From assembly GCF_030409835.1 (NCBI RefSeq), contig NZ_JAUFQO010000004.1:682001-746000 (forward strand): 64,000 nucleotides of DNA, written 5' to 3'. Under the pieces are notes generated by a model. That model saw only the letters and a list, made by a program, of their open reading frames with translations. It had not been told where the DNA came from and ran no database searches. Each line of letters begins with the position of its first letter. Position 1 is the first letter of the stretch. The DNA comes from Lutimonas halocynthiae (lineage in GTDB: Bacteria; Bacteroidota; Bacteroidia; Flavobacteriales; Flavobacteriaceae). Positions 51,962-60,821 of this stretch are shown here, one piece after another. A program made the translations under genes and the position numbers.

Positions 51962-52363
51962 CTATTTACTGTCGTTCTCTAAATCACTTAAATGATGTTC
52001 TAAAGCCTCCACTGATATTTGAATTTCTTTAATCAAAAGAGCCAAAGAAACGATTAAGAGAATTAGTGCCATACCAAATACCCATATGGCAACTAAGTGT
52101 TGCTCTATATAAATTAGAAACATGGTCGTTACGCATAAAAGTAAGCTGCTTATGCCAAAAATTTGCATGGCGCGTGTTAGATAGAGACGTTGCCTAAGGT
52201 TCTTTATTTGCCGTATCAAAACTTGGTTTTGATCCTTCTTATACATGTCATGTAGATTTCTTACCACTGCAGCATAGGCTAAAAATCGATTTGTATAAGC
52301 CAGCATAATTAATGAAATTGCCGAAAACAATAAGGCGGGAGTTGTAAGTGTTAGTTGTTCCAT
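51962..52363 (-). CDS. DUF2721 family membrane protein
   Basis: A 133-residue protein with three TM helices: 'ALLFSAISLIMLAYTNRFL', 'MQIFGISSLLLCVTTMFLIY' and 'AIWVFGMALILLIVSLALLI', separated by a basic loop 'IRQIKNLRQRLYLTRAM'. This fits DUF2721, an integral membrane family of unknown function. Nothing else of note; it lies alone. Confidence 0.78.
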   Translation of the reverse strand: MEQLTLTTPALLFSAISLIMLAYTNRFLAYAAVVRNLHDMYKKDQNQVLIRQIKNLRQRLYLTRAMQIFGISSLLLCVTTMFLIYIEQHLVAIWVFGMALILLIVSLALLIKEIQISVEALEHHLSDLENDSK

Positions 52364-52490
52364 CCCTCAAAAATAATAGAAACTTCCATTAAATTATACA
52401 GTACTGATCATTTTTATAAGCAGCAAATCAAATGAACAATATAAAAGTGCTTAACTTTATAAACCACAAACCTTATCAAATTTCTATTCA

Positions 52491-53060
52491 ATGTTTAAAA
52501 AATTTCTTTTAATACTACTTTTTACAACTTGGTTTTCAGCTGTTTCACAGGAAAAAATTCTTTGTCGTATCATGACATCCGCAGGAGATATTGATATAGA
52601 ATTATACTCGGATAAAGCTCCTGTTACAGTTGCTAATTTTTTAAATTATGTAGATGCTGAACTCTATAAGGATTCTTCTTTTTTCAGAGTGTGTAATGAA
52701 AATAATGAGAGCGATAGAACCATTAAAATTGAAGTGATCCAAGGAGGAGATATTCCAGAAGAAAAGCAACTACCTCCTATCGAGATTGAAACAACTCAGG
52801 AAACAGGAATTCTTCATAAAGATGGCATTGTTTCGATGGCTAGATCTGAACCAAATTCTGCTACCTGTAGTTTTTTCATATGTATCAATGACCAGCCAGA
52901 ACTCGATTACGGTGGCAAACGCAATCCTGACGGCCAGGGCTTTGCCGCTTTTGCCAAAGTCACCAAGGGTATGAAGATTGTAAAACAAATCCAACTAGGC
53001 GAAGACAAAGATCAATTTTTGACTACACCAATAGTGATCTATTCAATCCAAAGAATTTAA
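52491..53060 (+). CDS. Cyclophilin-type peptidyl-prolyl cis-trans isomerase, exported
   Basis: A 189-residue protein with a signal peptide ('FLLILLFTTWFSAVSQ'). The cyclophilin fold is visible as 'CRIMTSAGDIDIELYSDKAP', 'VANFLNYVD', 'FFRVCN', 'GIVSMARSEPNSATCSFFIC' and 'GFAAFAKVTKGMKIVKQI'. It folds periplasmic proteins. The catalytic Arg of human cyclophilin ('FHR') aligns with 'FFRV', so activity is likely. It starts 430 bp from the GH16 strand neighbour and is followed 31 bp later by a cyclase-family gene, perhaps co-transcribed. Confidence 0.85.
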   Translation: MFKKFLLILLFTTWFSAVSQEKILCRIMTSAGDIDIELYSDKAPVTVANFLNYVDAELYKDSSFFRVCNENNESDRTIKIEVIQGGDIPEEKQLPPIEIETTQETGILHKDGIVSMARSEPNSATCSFFICINDQPELDYGGKRNPDGQGFAAFAKVTKGMKIVKQIQLGEDKDQFLTTPIVIYSIQRI

Positions 53061-53091
53061 TCCAAGAATTAATCAAATCATTTTCAACATC

Positions 53092-53919
53092 ATGTCAACT
53101 TTTAAAGTTTTTTCTTCATTTGTAATCATCACTCTTTTAAGTTGTAATTCAGCAGAGAAAGAGTCGTTACTTGAGCCTGAAGTAGCTTCAAAGAAGGCAC
53201 CCCAAACTATTGTTGACCTATCGCATGATTATTCAAAAGAGACCATTTATTGGGTAACCGCAAAACAATTTGATATGGATACGGTTTTTGCCGGCCAAAC
53301 CGAAGGTGGTTTTTATTATAGTGCCAACAATTTTTCAACTGCTGAACATGGCGGCACTCATTTGGATGCCCCAATTCATTTTGCTGAAAATGGGTTAACA
53401 GTTGATCAAATTCCATTAGAATCACTGATCGGGCCTGCCATTAAAATTGATGTTTCTGAAAATGCTTTGGCCAACAGAGATTACCTGATCAGTATTAACG
53501 ATTTTAAATCATGGGAATCTAAAGAAGGAATGCACATACCAAACGGTAGCATCGTCCTACTTGAAACTGGCTATTCAAAATTCTATCCTGATCATATCAA
53601 ATATATGGGAACTGACCAAAGGGGCCCTGATGCTGTTAAATTATTACATTTTCCGGGGCTATCAGAGGAGGCCGCCACATGGCTAACCCAAAACAGGAGT
53701 ATAAAAGCCATAGGTATTGACACGCCGAGTATCGATTATGGCCAGTCTAAATTATTTAAATCCCATGTGGTTTTATTGTCAAATAATATCCCTGCTTTTG
53801 AAAACCTGACCAATCTTGATCAAGCACCAGCAAAGGATTTTCAGGTCATTGCCTTACCCATGAAAATCAAAGGAGGTAGCGGTGCACCATTAAGAGCCAT
53901 TGCCTTGATCCCTAATTAA
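53092..53919 (+). CDS. Cyclase family protein (kynurenine formamidase-like), lipoprotein
   Basis: A 275-residue lipoprotein ('IITLLSC'). The zinc motif H-x-G-T-H-x-D-x-P-x-H-F is complete ('HGGTHLDAPIHF', residues about 84-95), 'LSHDYSKETIYW' and 'IGIDTPSIDYG' are the other family blocks. The family includes kynurenine formamidases and other metal-dependent amide/ester hydrolases; an exported lipoprotein form is unusual for kynurenine catabolism, so a different substrate is likely. It ends 11 bp before a convergent gene. Confidence 0.82.
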   Translation: MSTFKVFSSFVIITLLSCNSAEKESLLEPEVASKKAPQTIVDLSHDYSKETIYWVTAKQFDMDTVFAGQTEGGFYYSANNFSTAEHGGTHLDAPIHFAENGLTVDQIPLESLIGPAIKIDVSENALANRDYLISINDFKSWESKEGMHIPNGSIVLLETGYSKFYPDHIKYMGTDQRGPDAVKLLHFPGLSEEAATWLTQNRSIKAIGIDTPSIDYGQSKLFKSHVVLLSNNIPAFENLTNLDQAPAKDFQVIALPMKIKGGSGAPLRAIALIPN

Positions 53920-53930
53920 GAATGAATCTA

Positions 53931-54347
53931 CTAATACCTTGGTAGAGAACGTCCTTCAATCTCAACTTTACCATTATTAATGACAGAATTGGGAGTATCG
54001 TTTTTCAAAGTTTCACTTTCAGAACTTTGCCCATCTAACATTGGAGACCATCTCGATTCAATCGTCAAAACACCTTCGAAAGGAATGTCTCCATAGGCAG
54101 CAGCTTCTAGTGCCTTTCCTGCTGGAATAGTTAGGGATATCTCCCAAGGAATAGTTGGGTTCTCTATTATAACCCATTCGGCGTCTACACCACGATATTG
54201 AATTTTGTTCACGGTAACATCTCCTGTAGTTTTTACTTCATATTCAATACTGTAGTTTTTTGCGGCCGGGAGTCCACCATCGTCATCGCCTCCACAAGAA
54301 ATCATCGATAAACTGGAAAACAAAAAAAGCAACATAAAATTTTTCAT
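53931..54347 (-). CDS. Small lipoprotein of unknown function
   Basis: A 138-residue protein: lipobox 'LSMISC' followed by 'GGDDDGG'. The mature part 'YSIEYEVKTTGDVTVNKIQY' with 'NPTIPWEISLTIPAGKALEA' resembles small MmpS-like beta-sandwich proteins, but I would not name it from this. It has the acidic post-Cys stretch common in surface lipoproteins of Bacteroidota. It converges with the cyclase-family gene. Confidence 0.6.
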   Translation of the reverse strand: MKNFMLLFLFSSLSMISCGGDDDGGLPAAKNYSIEYEVKTTGDVTVNKIQYRGVDAEWVIIENPTIPWEISLTIPAGKALEAAAYGDIPFEGVLTIESRWSPMLDGQSSESETLKNDTPNSVINNGKVEIEGRSLPRY

Positions 54348-54380
54348 ATCTAAAAAGTTTTGGACCTACCTTAAAGATAT

Positions 54381-54418
54381 AAAAAAATCCTTCAAGCATT
54401 GAGCTGAAGGATTTTTTT
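54381..54418. terminator. Rho-independent terminator, usable in both directions
   Basis: Stem AAAAAAATCCTTCA/TGAAGGATTTTTTT, loop of 10 nt. It sits between two minus-strand genes and ends the flavodoxin-like gene. Confidence 0.85.
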
Positions 54419-54440
54419 TATTAAGAATTAACTCAAATCT

Positions 54441-55199
54441 TTAGCGTTTGTGCTCCGGACTATCAAATCCAGACTTACAGCCAGCTTGCCATTCATCGGG
54501 CAGGTTACCATAAGCAGGCACGCCACCTTGGTCTTTCAACATTCTTGCCAAGTGCAGGCAATTCCAAACTAAAAAAGTAGTGTTTCTGTTTGTAAAATCA
54601 TTTTCTGGTCCACCAGATCCTTCATCACTATAGGATGGTCCCGGACCTGCCTCACCCATCCATCCGGCGTCAGCCTGAGGAGGCACCGTATAGCCAATAT
54701 GCGATAGTGAAAATAGAATATTCATAGCACAGTGTTTTACCCCATCTTCATTACCTGTGATGAGCGTTGCACCAACCTTGCCGTAATCTCTGTATTGCCC
54801 TTTTTCATTAAATAGATGGGTGTAACCATACATTCTTTCTAGGGTTCTGTTGCAAACGGATGACTTTTCTCCAAGCCAAACTGAAGTACATACAATCAAT
54901 ATATCACAAGCGTCAACTTCTTTTTGAATCAATGGCCAGTCATCTTTATCCCATTCATCGGTTTTAGACATATCAAGCCCCAAACCAGCAGGAATATCAT
55001 AATCAACCGGACGAATAATTTTACTAGAAACGCCATTGGCTTCAAATATCTTTTGAGCCACTTTAATCAAGCCTTCTGTATGTGATAAAATTGGTGTGCG
55101 ATTTAAAGTACAGTTCAAAAACAAAACTTTAAGATCATCATATTTTTTAGGAGGTAATGCGCATTGTTTTTCAGTAATTTTTTGAAGTTGCTTAGACAT
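54441..55199 (-). CDS. Flavodoxin/NADPH-dependent FMN reductase family protein
   Basis: A 252-residue cytosolic flavoprotein. The phosphate loop of flavodoxin-like folds appears as 'VLFLNCTLNRTPILSHTEGL', then 'ACDILIVCTSVWLGEKSSV' and 'YGKVGATLITGNEDGVKHCA', the FMN-contacting segments. The family reduces FMN, quinones or azo compounds. The C-terminal 'LVWNCLHLARMLKDQG' and 'PAYGNLPDEWQAG' are typical of the larger family members. No redox partner is adjacent. Confidence 0.78.
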   Translation of the reverse strand: MSKQLQKITEKQCALPPKKYDDLKVLFLNCTLNRTPILSHTEGLIKVAQKIFEANGVSSKIIRPVDYDIPAGLGLDMSKTDEWDKDDWPLIQKEVDACDILIVCTSVWLGEKSSVCNRTLERMYGYTHLFNEKGQYRDYGKVGATLITGNEDGVKHCAMNILFSLSHIGYTVPPQADAGWMGEAGPGPSYSDEGSGGPENDFTNRNTTFLVWNCLHLARMLKDQGGVPAYGNLPDEWQAGCKSGFDSPEHKR

Positions 55200-55274
55200 C
55201 TAATTTGATTTAGGGGTTTGCTTAAAGATAAGACTTTTTGATAAGATGTCATTTGCAAGGAAAGCGCAAACTCA

Positions 55275-55748
55275 TTATGGTTTGGGGGCTAAATCGTCAC
55301 AATTAGTCTTTTCAACAGTATAAGATGCACTGATGAATTTCCATTCATTTTCAGTTTTTATCAAACTGAAAATATCCACTCCACAATGAGAAAATTGACC
55401 ATTTACATGAAAATCATATGGTACCCAGGCCATCGCCATTCCCTTATGAACCTTGATGTCATAGCTCAAAGCTCTTTCCTGTAAGATGATTTTTGGGTCA
55501 AAACTCTTTAAATCACCCTTGAAGAACCGCATAGAATGGGTCATTGGGCTGGTCGTATTATTAATGGTCCACACCTGTCCTTCACTAAACCAAAGCTTTT
55601 TTAACATAGTGGTGTCCTGCTTTTCCAATGCCATAAAAAATTGATCCACTTTTTCCTTGATCATTCTTTCATCCAAGTCATGGTCGTTTTGCGCCTGACC
55701 ATTGATATATAGTAATAATAACCCCATTATAAAAATTCTCTTGATCAT
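55275..55748 (-). CDS. SnoaL-like/NTF2-fold (DUF4440-type) protein, exported
   Basis: A 157-residue protein with signal 'GLLLLYINGQAQND'. 'IKEKVDQFFMALEKQDTTML' and 'HCGVDIFSLIKTENEWKFIS' are the first helix and last strands of an NTF2-like cone fold. Such exported proteins bind small ligands or are enzymes; function is not predictable. It is 75 bp upstream of the flavodoxin-like gene, same strand. Confidence 0.7.
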   Translation of the reverse strand: MIKRIFIMGLLLLYINGQAQNDHDLDERMIKEKVDQFFMALEKQDTTMLKKLWFSEGQVWTINNTTSPMTHSMRFFKGDLKSFDPKIILQERALSYDIKVHKGMAMAWVPYDFHVNGQFSHCGVDIFSLIKTENEWKFISASYTVEKTNCDDLAPKP

Positions 55749-55812
55749 ATACTGTTCTTTAAATTTATAATTCTTTAGGAATCAAATAGTCGTTGAATCG
55801 AGTAAATTATTG

Positions 55813-56868
55813 CTAAAATTGAGACTGCCTCACTATCGGAAACTGATCCGGAATTTGCTCACCTGTTTCTCCCAAATTTTGTCTTAAATCAATTTCTATA
55901 CCCCTTGCAATAGTAGAAATGGGAACATCATTAGGAGTACCTTCAAATGGATTATCTCCTGTTCGGCCAATCCTCTCCATGGTATGAAAAATCCATGACA
56001 CAATAACATATATAGGTACCGAAACCCAAATAAAGAGGTCTCCAATTATTGGATGATTAGATGCTATTTTTTGGCCTATTTCCGCAAACTGAGGTACTAA
56101 TGCCAAGGGCAACAACAACACAAAAATCCACATAAAGAAATGATTTAGAGTAGCAAATTGTCTTGGATAAGGAAAGTTTTTTATGCGTTCACTTTTACCT
56201 TGTAAAGTGTACATTTCTTTAATTACATTTTCCAATTCTAAAAAAGAAAACTCCCAGATATTTCCCTGTTCTTTTAATCGCTTCAAATGATGTGATTGCA
56301 AATACAATATAGCCGTCTGTTTGTTGTCTTTATCCTTCAAATATTCAATATCCTGATCTGTAATAAGACATTTTAATTCATCATCAAGGAAGGATGTTTT
56401 TTCCGGAGGCTCCATCCCCCATTCTCTGTTGGTTCTATGGTTAATCGAAGTTTCCCAAGGTTTGGAAACCCTCATTGCATATCTCAGTGCTGTCATCCAG
56501 GCGATATGCCGGTAGGTTAAGGTTTTAATTTCTTTTTTGATTTCTTCGCTACTGATAGGTTGATCGCAATTTTCATTGTCAATCATATCCTGAATAAAGG
56601 TGGCAAAGGTTCTAGATGTATTTACAATTCCTCCCCAAATTTTTCTTGCTTCCCAAATCCTGTCATATGAGGCGTTGTTCTGAAAACCTATGACAAAAGC
56701 TACGGCAGTTCCAATTAACCCTATTGGTGTCCATGGAATTTTTAGCCATCCCAGATCAAAAATATAATAGACAGACACCCATCCCATAATGATCAACAAA
56801 AAAATCAAAGTATCGAAACGCGTCCACCACGCCATTTCAAAAGTCGAATAGTTCTTTTTTATATGCAT
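55813..56868 (-). CDS. Bestrophin-family ion channel
   Basis: A 351-residue inner-membrane protein. 'IGTAVAFVIGFQNNASYDRIWEAR' (here noted as the hallmark: pore helix plus 'NxxYDRxWEAR') and 'WGGIVNTSRTFATFIQDMI' identify the bestrophin/UPF0187 family, followed by 'LRYAMRVSKPW' and 'FATLNHFFMWIFVLLLPLAL'. Bacterial bestrophins form pentameric channels, mostly for cations. The next small gene encodes a glycine-zipper protein 57 bp upstream on the same strand. Confidence 0.83.
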   Translation of the reverse strand: MHIKKNYSTFEMAWWTRFDTLIFLLIIMGWVSVYYIFDLGWLKIPWTPIGLIGTAVAFVIGFQNNASYDRIWEARKIWGGIVNTSRTFATFIQDMIDNENCDQPISSEEIKKEIKTLTYRHIAWMTALRYAMRVSKPWETSINHRTNREWGMEPPEKTSFLDDELKCLITDQDIEYLKDKDNKQTAILYLQSHHLKRLKEQGNIWEFSFLELENVIKEMYTLQGKSERIKNFPYPRQFATLNHFFMWIFVLLLPLALVPQFAEIGQKIASNHPIIGDLFIWVSVPIYVIVSWIFHTMERIGRTGDNPFEGTPNDVPISTIARGIEIDLRQNLGETGEQIPDQFPIVRQSQF

Positions 56869-56925
56869 GCCTTAAAAATAGTGATTAAAAAATGATTCTC
56901 ATTGTTGAAGGATGGAGCCGATCTC

Positions 56926-57090
56926 TTATTTATTCTTCAAATTCTTTCGATTGATACCACCAGCAATAGCAATTCCTATGGCAATTCCTAATGAAAGCCA
57001 AAGCCCCATATTTCCGGTCGCTACACCAATCGCAGTGCCTATCCCAATACCTAGGGCCACGCCCATTCCCATCGTTTTATTCGTTTTCAT
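56926..57090 (-). CDS. Glycine-zipper small membrane protein, 54 residues
   Basis: Minus-strand ATG at 57090, stop TAA at 56926. The product begins 'MKTNKTMGMGVALGIGIGTA', then 'IGVATGNMGLWLSLGIAIGI' and a basic end 'NRKNLKNK'. Two Gly-x-x-x-Gly-rich helices are separated by a short turn, so it probably spans the membrane as a hairpin and packs tightly. The overlapping plus-strand ORF 56912-57094 is a shadow. It lies 57 bp upstream of the bestrophin gene and may be cotranscribed, so it could be an accessory of that channel (inference). Confidence 0.7.
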   Translation of the reverse strand: MKTNKTMGMGVALGIGIGTAIGVATGNMGLWLSLGIAIGIAIAGGINRKNLKNK

Positions 57091-57151
57091 GTAGTCTTCG
57101 TTTTATAGCTAAACATGCTATGATGTCAAAATACTGATCCGGTAATTTTGA

Positions 57152-58036
57152 TCATCTTTTGGTCTGGGTCATATTATCGGCAACCACAATAATATAATCG
57201 GCTATAGTCTTCTTTTCGTCCTCAGTCATTTCCAACCATTCAGATTCGGTGACTGTAGTAATCGATTTTATATTCAAACCTGGTTGAATCTTATTGATCC
57301 ACCAGATGATTCCCTGGTCATAATTTGAATGATATGCTCCTTCAAAATGAAACAAAAAATCTCCTTCATTAAAGTTCTTCAGTGAGAAATGTGCCATGGT
57401 GGCATCTTTAGAAGCCTGAGCTGTTTGTATATTCAACATGTTTGGCGGAACATGCCCGCCCATCATATCAGCCATTTCAGCATAGGCCTTAACGCTGGGG
57501 TCAAAATATTTCTCTAAATCTGGCCCGATCATGGCCAAGGCCTCAGGGCTTAATTCTTTTAAGCCTTCAATGCCTTTTTTATTAATCATCGAAGCGTATC
57601 TTCTGGGTATATTCGTAGCTATAAATCGGAGGTTATTTTCCTTCGCAAAATCAAGTAAAGGCTTGTAATCTGTATGGTAATTCGCCCACATTTGGGTTAT
57701 TTCAGGAAGCATTTTATCCTCGGCATATAAGCCGGCTAAATATTCATCTAAAACCAACTGATTACCGTTTTCAAACATTTCAGCACCAAAAAACAATTGC
57801 TCGCCTTTAATTTCAAAAAAGCTTTTGCTCATTTCTAGTTGCATCCAATGAGAAATAGGATTGGTATGGTATTCACCAAAAAAGACCATATCACTTTTTG
57901 CAAGATCCTTGATCATTTTTTCATATTTCGCCTCCTTACCATTGCTTTTATACAAGTTATAAGCCGGTTTACTCTGAGCAGTTGCTACTAAAACAAAAGC
58001 CAAAGAGCATAAAATTGACAGCGTGACTCGTTTCAT
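57152..58036 (-). CDS. ChaN-like haem-binding domain protein, exported
   Basis: A 294-residue protein (signal 'LAFVLVATAQSKPAYN'). 'MVFFGEYHTNPISHWMQLEM' is the ChaN/Cofac_haem_bdg signature, and 'FATNIPRRYA'-like 'FIATNIPRRYASMINKKGIE' and 'LFHFEGAYHSNYDQGIIWWI' are further family blocks. ChaN binds cofacial haems and is linked to iron uptake; here no iron regulator or transporter is near. The ligand remains inferred. Confidence 0.8.
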   Translation of the reverse strand: MKRVTLSILCSLAFVLVATAQSKPAYNLYKSNGKEAKYEKMIKDLAKSDMVFFGEYHTNPISHWMQLEMSKSFFEIKGEQLFFGAEMFENGNQLVLDEYLAGLYAEDKMLPEITQMWANYHTDYKPLLDFAKENNLRFIATNIPRRYASMINKKGIEGLKELSPEALAMIGPDLEKYFDPSVKAYAEMADMMGGHVPPNMLNIQTAQASKDATMAHFSLKNFNEGDFLFHFEGAYHSNYDQGIIWWINKIQPGLNIKSITTVTESEWLEMTEDEKKTIADYIIVVADNMTQTKR

Positions 58037-58216
58037 AATTATCTGTTATTATTCGAGTAAAACTATTGAAAATATCTGGCGAAGCCAACTTTATCATTCT
58101 TATTCTATTTGATCTATTCAGAATAAAATGAGTTGTTCATTCCTAAAATTCTAGGCTTGAAAAAAAAGTATTCATAGTTTGCTATACTCAAATGTTAAAA
58201 TTAGTGACATATATCA

Positions 58217-58247
58217 TTGATTTACAAGCAATAAAAGCCTATATTTG
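58217..58247 (+). promoter_or_regulatory. Canonical Bacteroidota promoter of the wHTH-like gene
   Basis: -33 element TTG (58217-58219), 20-nt spacer, then TATATTTG (58240-58247). It is a textbook TTG-N17-23-TAnnTTTG pair, 26 bp before the start at 58274. Confidence 0.78.
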
Positions 58248-58273
58248 AGAGTAACAATATCAAATTCTAGACT

Positions 58274-58618
58274 ATGGATGAAATTACTAAAACAAACACT
58301 ACCCGAATTTTAAAGTTTCTACAACCCTACAAATTGGATTTTAACGAATACAGTATTTGGAATTATTCAAGAAAAAAATTCAAAGACGAGGCGAACACAA
58401 GACCCTTATTAAATGAGGCTATTGAATTCCTTGCGGAAAAAGGTTACGTAGAAAGTGTTAGAAGAGAAGGTTATTACCGCCTAACTGCAAAAGGCAAGTA
58501 TTTTGAAAACTGGGAGATCGAAAAAATCGATGAGTTCCATTCAGAAATACCTAAAAAAGTGCAGAAAAGCTGGATGAATTGGCTCATACCAAACAAAAGC
58601 GAATTCAAAGAGGCTTAA
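58274..58618 (+). CDS. Small cytosolic protein with winged-helix-like segment
   Basis: A 114-residue protein with no signal. 'PLLNEAIEFLAEKGYVESVR' followed by 'REGYYRLTAKGKYFENW' resembles the recognition helix and beta-wing of a winged-helix (PadR/MarR-like) domain, with a C-terminal 'WMNWLIPNKSEFKEA' tail that could be an amphipathic helix. Likely DNA-binding or membrane-associated, but neither is proven. It has the cleanest promoter in the window. Confidence 0.55.
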   Translation: MDEITKTNTTRILKFLQPYKLDFNEYSIWNYSRKKFKDEANTRPLLNEAIEFLAEKGYVESVRREGYYRLTAKGKYFENWEIEKIDEFHSEIPKKVQKSWMNWLIPNKSEFKEA

Positions 58619-58726
58619 ATGCTAAACTCTAATTAGAACACAATATACACTGCTTATAACAATTCATTTATGAGCAGTTATTTTCTTGCTGCCTAATAGA
58701 TGCAATTCGCACTTTAATCCACTCCA

Positions 58727-59584
58727 TTATTTACTACCAACGGGCATGGTGTAAGAGATATTTAAACGGTATGAATTTTTAACCGCTGGACCTTCCCAGG
58801 AATCATAAACAGCACTGGTCTTATATTCTCCATATAAATTCCACGAGGCTTTTTCAAGCACCCATACTTTTCCGAATCTCAATCCTACAGGCAGGTAAAA
58901 ACCACTGGTATTCCAGTCATATAATGCAACCATGTCTGCAGTCTGTAAATAGAAACCTGAAGTACCAAACCTATATGCTACAAAAGGTGCTATTCCTAAT
59001 GGGTTAATATCCGAATCACCTGCAGGTAACGTTTTTGGATCTATACTTCTCCAGGTTTGGGTAAACAGTAAGCCATAAAACCATTGACCGGTATTATTTA
59101 CAATCGCAGCAGCAAAACCATATCCCCATTCATCTTTTGAAACACCCTCACTACCAGGAGCTGTAATTAAGGGTCCTATACCAGCTCTGCCCGTTCCCCA
59201 ATCAGTCGCTTTAGGAATCACTAAAGCAAACAACTCAGTATTTCCAAAACCTGATTTCCCGGTGTAAACGTCTTCGTAATGTCTTATGGTCAATCTGGGG
59301 AGAATCGTTAATGATTTTAAAGGAATTGGGGCCACAATGCGCAGTTGAAGATAATTATCCAAACCTGGTCTGCGAGGTTCTCCATTCACAATGTCGTCAT
59401 AATAGTCAGGCATCCATTGATAAGCCGCCTGAAAGCTCCATTGTGTTGCCGTAGCATCCATAGCTTGTGAATCCCTGCTTTGCCCTATTTCTTCAACCTG
59501 TTCTTGATCTGAGTCTTTTTCCTGAGCTTTGATTCCAATGACGAACATCAACAGAATTAAACTTAATAACACTGATTTTTCCAT
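58727..59584 (-). CDS. Outer-membrane porin-like protein (beta-barrel)
   Basis: A 285-residue protein with signal 'LMFVIGIKAQE', then a Gln/Asp-rich linker and a barrel with amphipathic strands ('WSFQAAYQWMPDYYDD', 'YLQLRIVAPIPLKSLTILPR', 'FGNTELFALVIPKATDWGTG', 'GYGFAAAIVNNTGQWFYGLL'), ending 'YRLNISYTMPVGSK'. The pattern is that of family members annotated as neuromedin-U-like or transporter porins. Role and substrate unknown. Confidence 0.65.
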   Translation of the reverse strand: MEKSVLLSLILLMFVIGIKAQEKDSDQEQVEEIGQSRDSQAMDATATQWSFQAAYQWMPDYYDDIVNGEPRRPGLDNYLQLRIVAPIPLKSLTILPRLTIRHYEDVYTGKSGFGNTELFALVIPKATDWGTGRAGIGPLITAPGSEGVSKDEWGYGFAAAIVNNTGQWFYGLLFTQTWRSIDPKTLPAGDSDINPLGIAPFVAYRFGTSGFYLQTADMVALYDWNTSGFYLPVGLRFGKVWVLEKASWNLYGEYKTSAVYDSWEGPAVKNSYRLNISYTMPVGSK

Positions 59585-59738
59585 CGTTCCGCTTTTCTTA
59601 GTTATACAACTAGATAATGCAAAAATTCTGGCGGCAATTAATGAATTTTAGATTAGCTATCGAGCCGCTATCTTCAGTAAAATTAATGAAATATTGTATA
59701 GTAAATTGCCAAATTCACATGAATATTTTCATCAGGTT

Positions 59739-60653
59739 CTAGTTAATAAATCGATGAATAGATTCTCTTGCATTATTCTGATAAACCACATTGTGAAAAT
59801 CGTTGAATAAGGTACCCTGATCTACTATTTGGCCCGTTATCCCTGATTTGCTTGCATAAAAAACACCTGACTCTAATGTAGGATCATTTATCCCGTCAAC
59901 AAAGCGTCTTGCCCCTACTTCGAGTTTATGTACTCTTCCGAATACTTCCATCATTTTCATCATACCGGTCATCATGGTTTTCTTAATAGGAGATAGTGTA
60001 TTGGCAACTTCCGTTCCTGTTGTGCCTCCCGGGCTCATTGTGATAAATCTAATTTCAGGATACTCACGCGACAATGAAGCCATCCATAAAGCCGCAAGGT
60101 ATTTGACCGGACCATAAGGTACCATCTCATCTTTATTTTTACCAAAGAATGAACCATCAACCACACTTGAAAACTCCTCCACAGAATGCGATTTAAAACT
60201 CGGACGTTTCATTCCAAAAGATTTAACTCCTCTGGCTGCTTCTGAACCTGCATACAAAGCTACTTTCTTTAATTTCCCAGCTTTTATCAATTCTTCTGCC
60301 AAAACAACATGGCCCAGAACATTTACCGAGAATTGCTGCATGACCCCATTATGATTCACTTCGTTAAAATTTTTGCCGCCCGTACCCCCAGCGTTCATTA
60401 CTAAAGCATCAAAAGGTTCTTTTAAAGACTTCACGGCAGCCCTAACCGAACTCAGATCTGAGACATCTATTTGTACTATTTCGAATATGTCTTTACCCGT
60501 AATACTTTCTAATTCTTTTTTTGCCGTTTCGGCTTTACGCATATTTCTGCATCCCATGTAAATTTTTTCTGTCGTATCCAACAAAGCCAATTGTCTGGCT
60601 ACATCCTTACCGATACCTGCATTTGCCCCTGTAATAAAAATTGATTTATTCAT
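59739..60653 (-). CDS. SDR family oxidoreductase (protochlorophyllide reductase-like)
   Basis: A 304-residue NAD(P)-dependent SDR of the long classical type. 'SIFITGANAGIGKDVARQLA' (cofactor loop), 'NAGG' near 82, 'VALYAGSEAARG' and 'YGPVKYLAALW' (the Tyr-x-x-x-Lys catalytic pair) are present. I start it at ATG 60653, where the Rossmann fold begins; the frame upstream to 60704 has no support. Substrate unknown, and it stands alone. Confidence 0.82.
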   Translation of the reverse strand: MNKSIFITGANAGIGKDVARQLALLDTTEKIYMGCRNMRKAETAKKELESITGKDIFEIVQIDVSDLSSVRAAVKSLKEPFDALVMNAGGTGGKNFNEVNHNGVMQQFSVNVLGHVVLAEELIKAGKLKKVALYAGSEAARGVKSFGMKRPSFKSHSVEEFSSVVDGSFFGKNKDEMVPYGPVKYLAALWMASLSREYPEIRFITMSPGGTTGTEVANTLSPIKKTMMTGMMKMMEVFGRVHKLEVGARRFVDGINDPTLESGVFYASKSGITGQIVDQGTLFNDFHNVVYQNNARESIHRFIN

Positions 60654-60821
60654 GATCCAATGATTTAAGATTATTAATACTGAAGGATCAAAATTACAAT
60701 GCAAACAAGCTTAAAACTTGATGAATTAGCCCAATGATTTCTCTATTTAGACCAAAGTGCACAAAAAAATGGCAGTATCAATTTGACCTGCCATGTAGAA
60801 TTAAAATTTAAATCTTTTTGC

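Noticed and set aside
56912-57094. Plus-strand 60-codon ORF rich in Pro and Ile
   Set aside because: It is the reverse shadow of the glycine-zipper gene on the minus strand.
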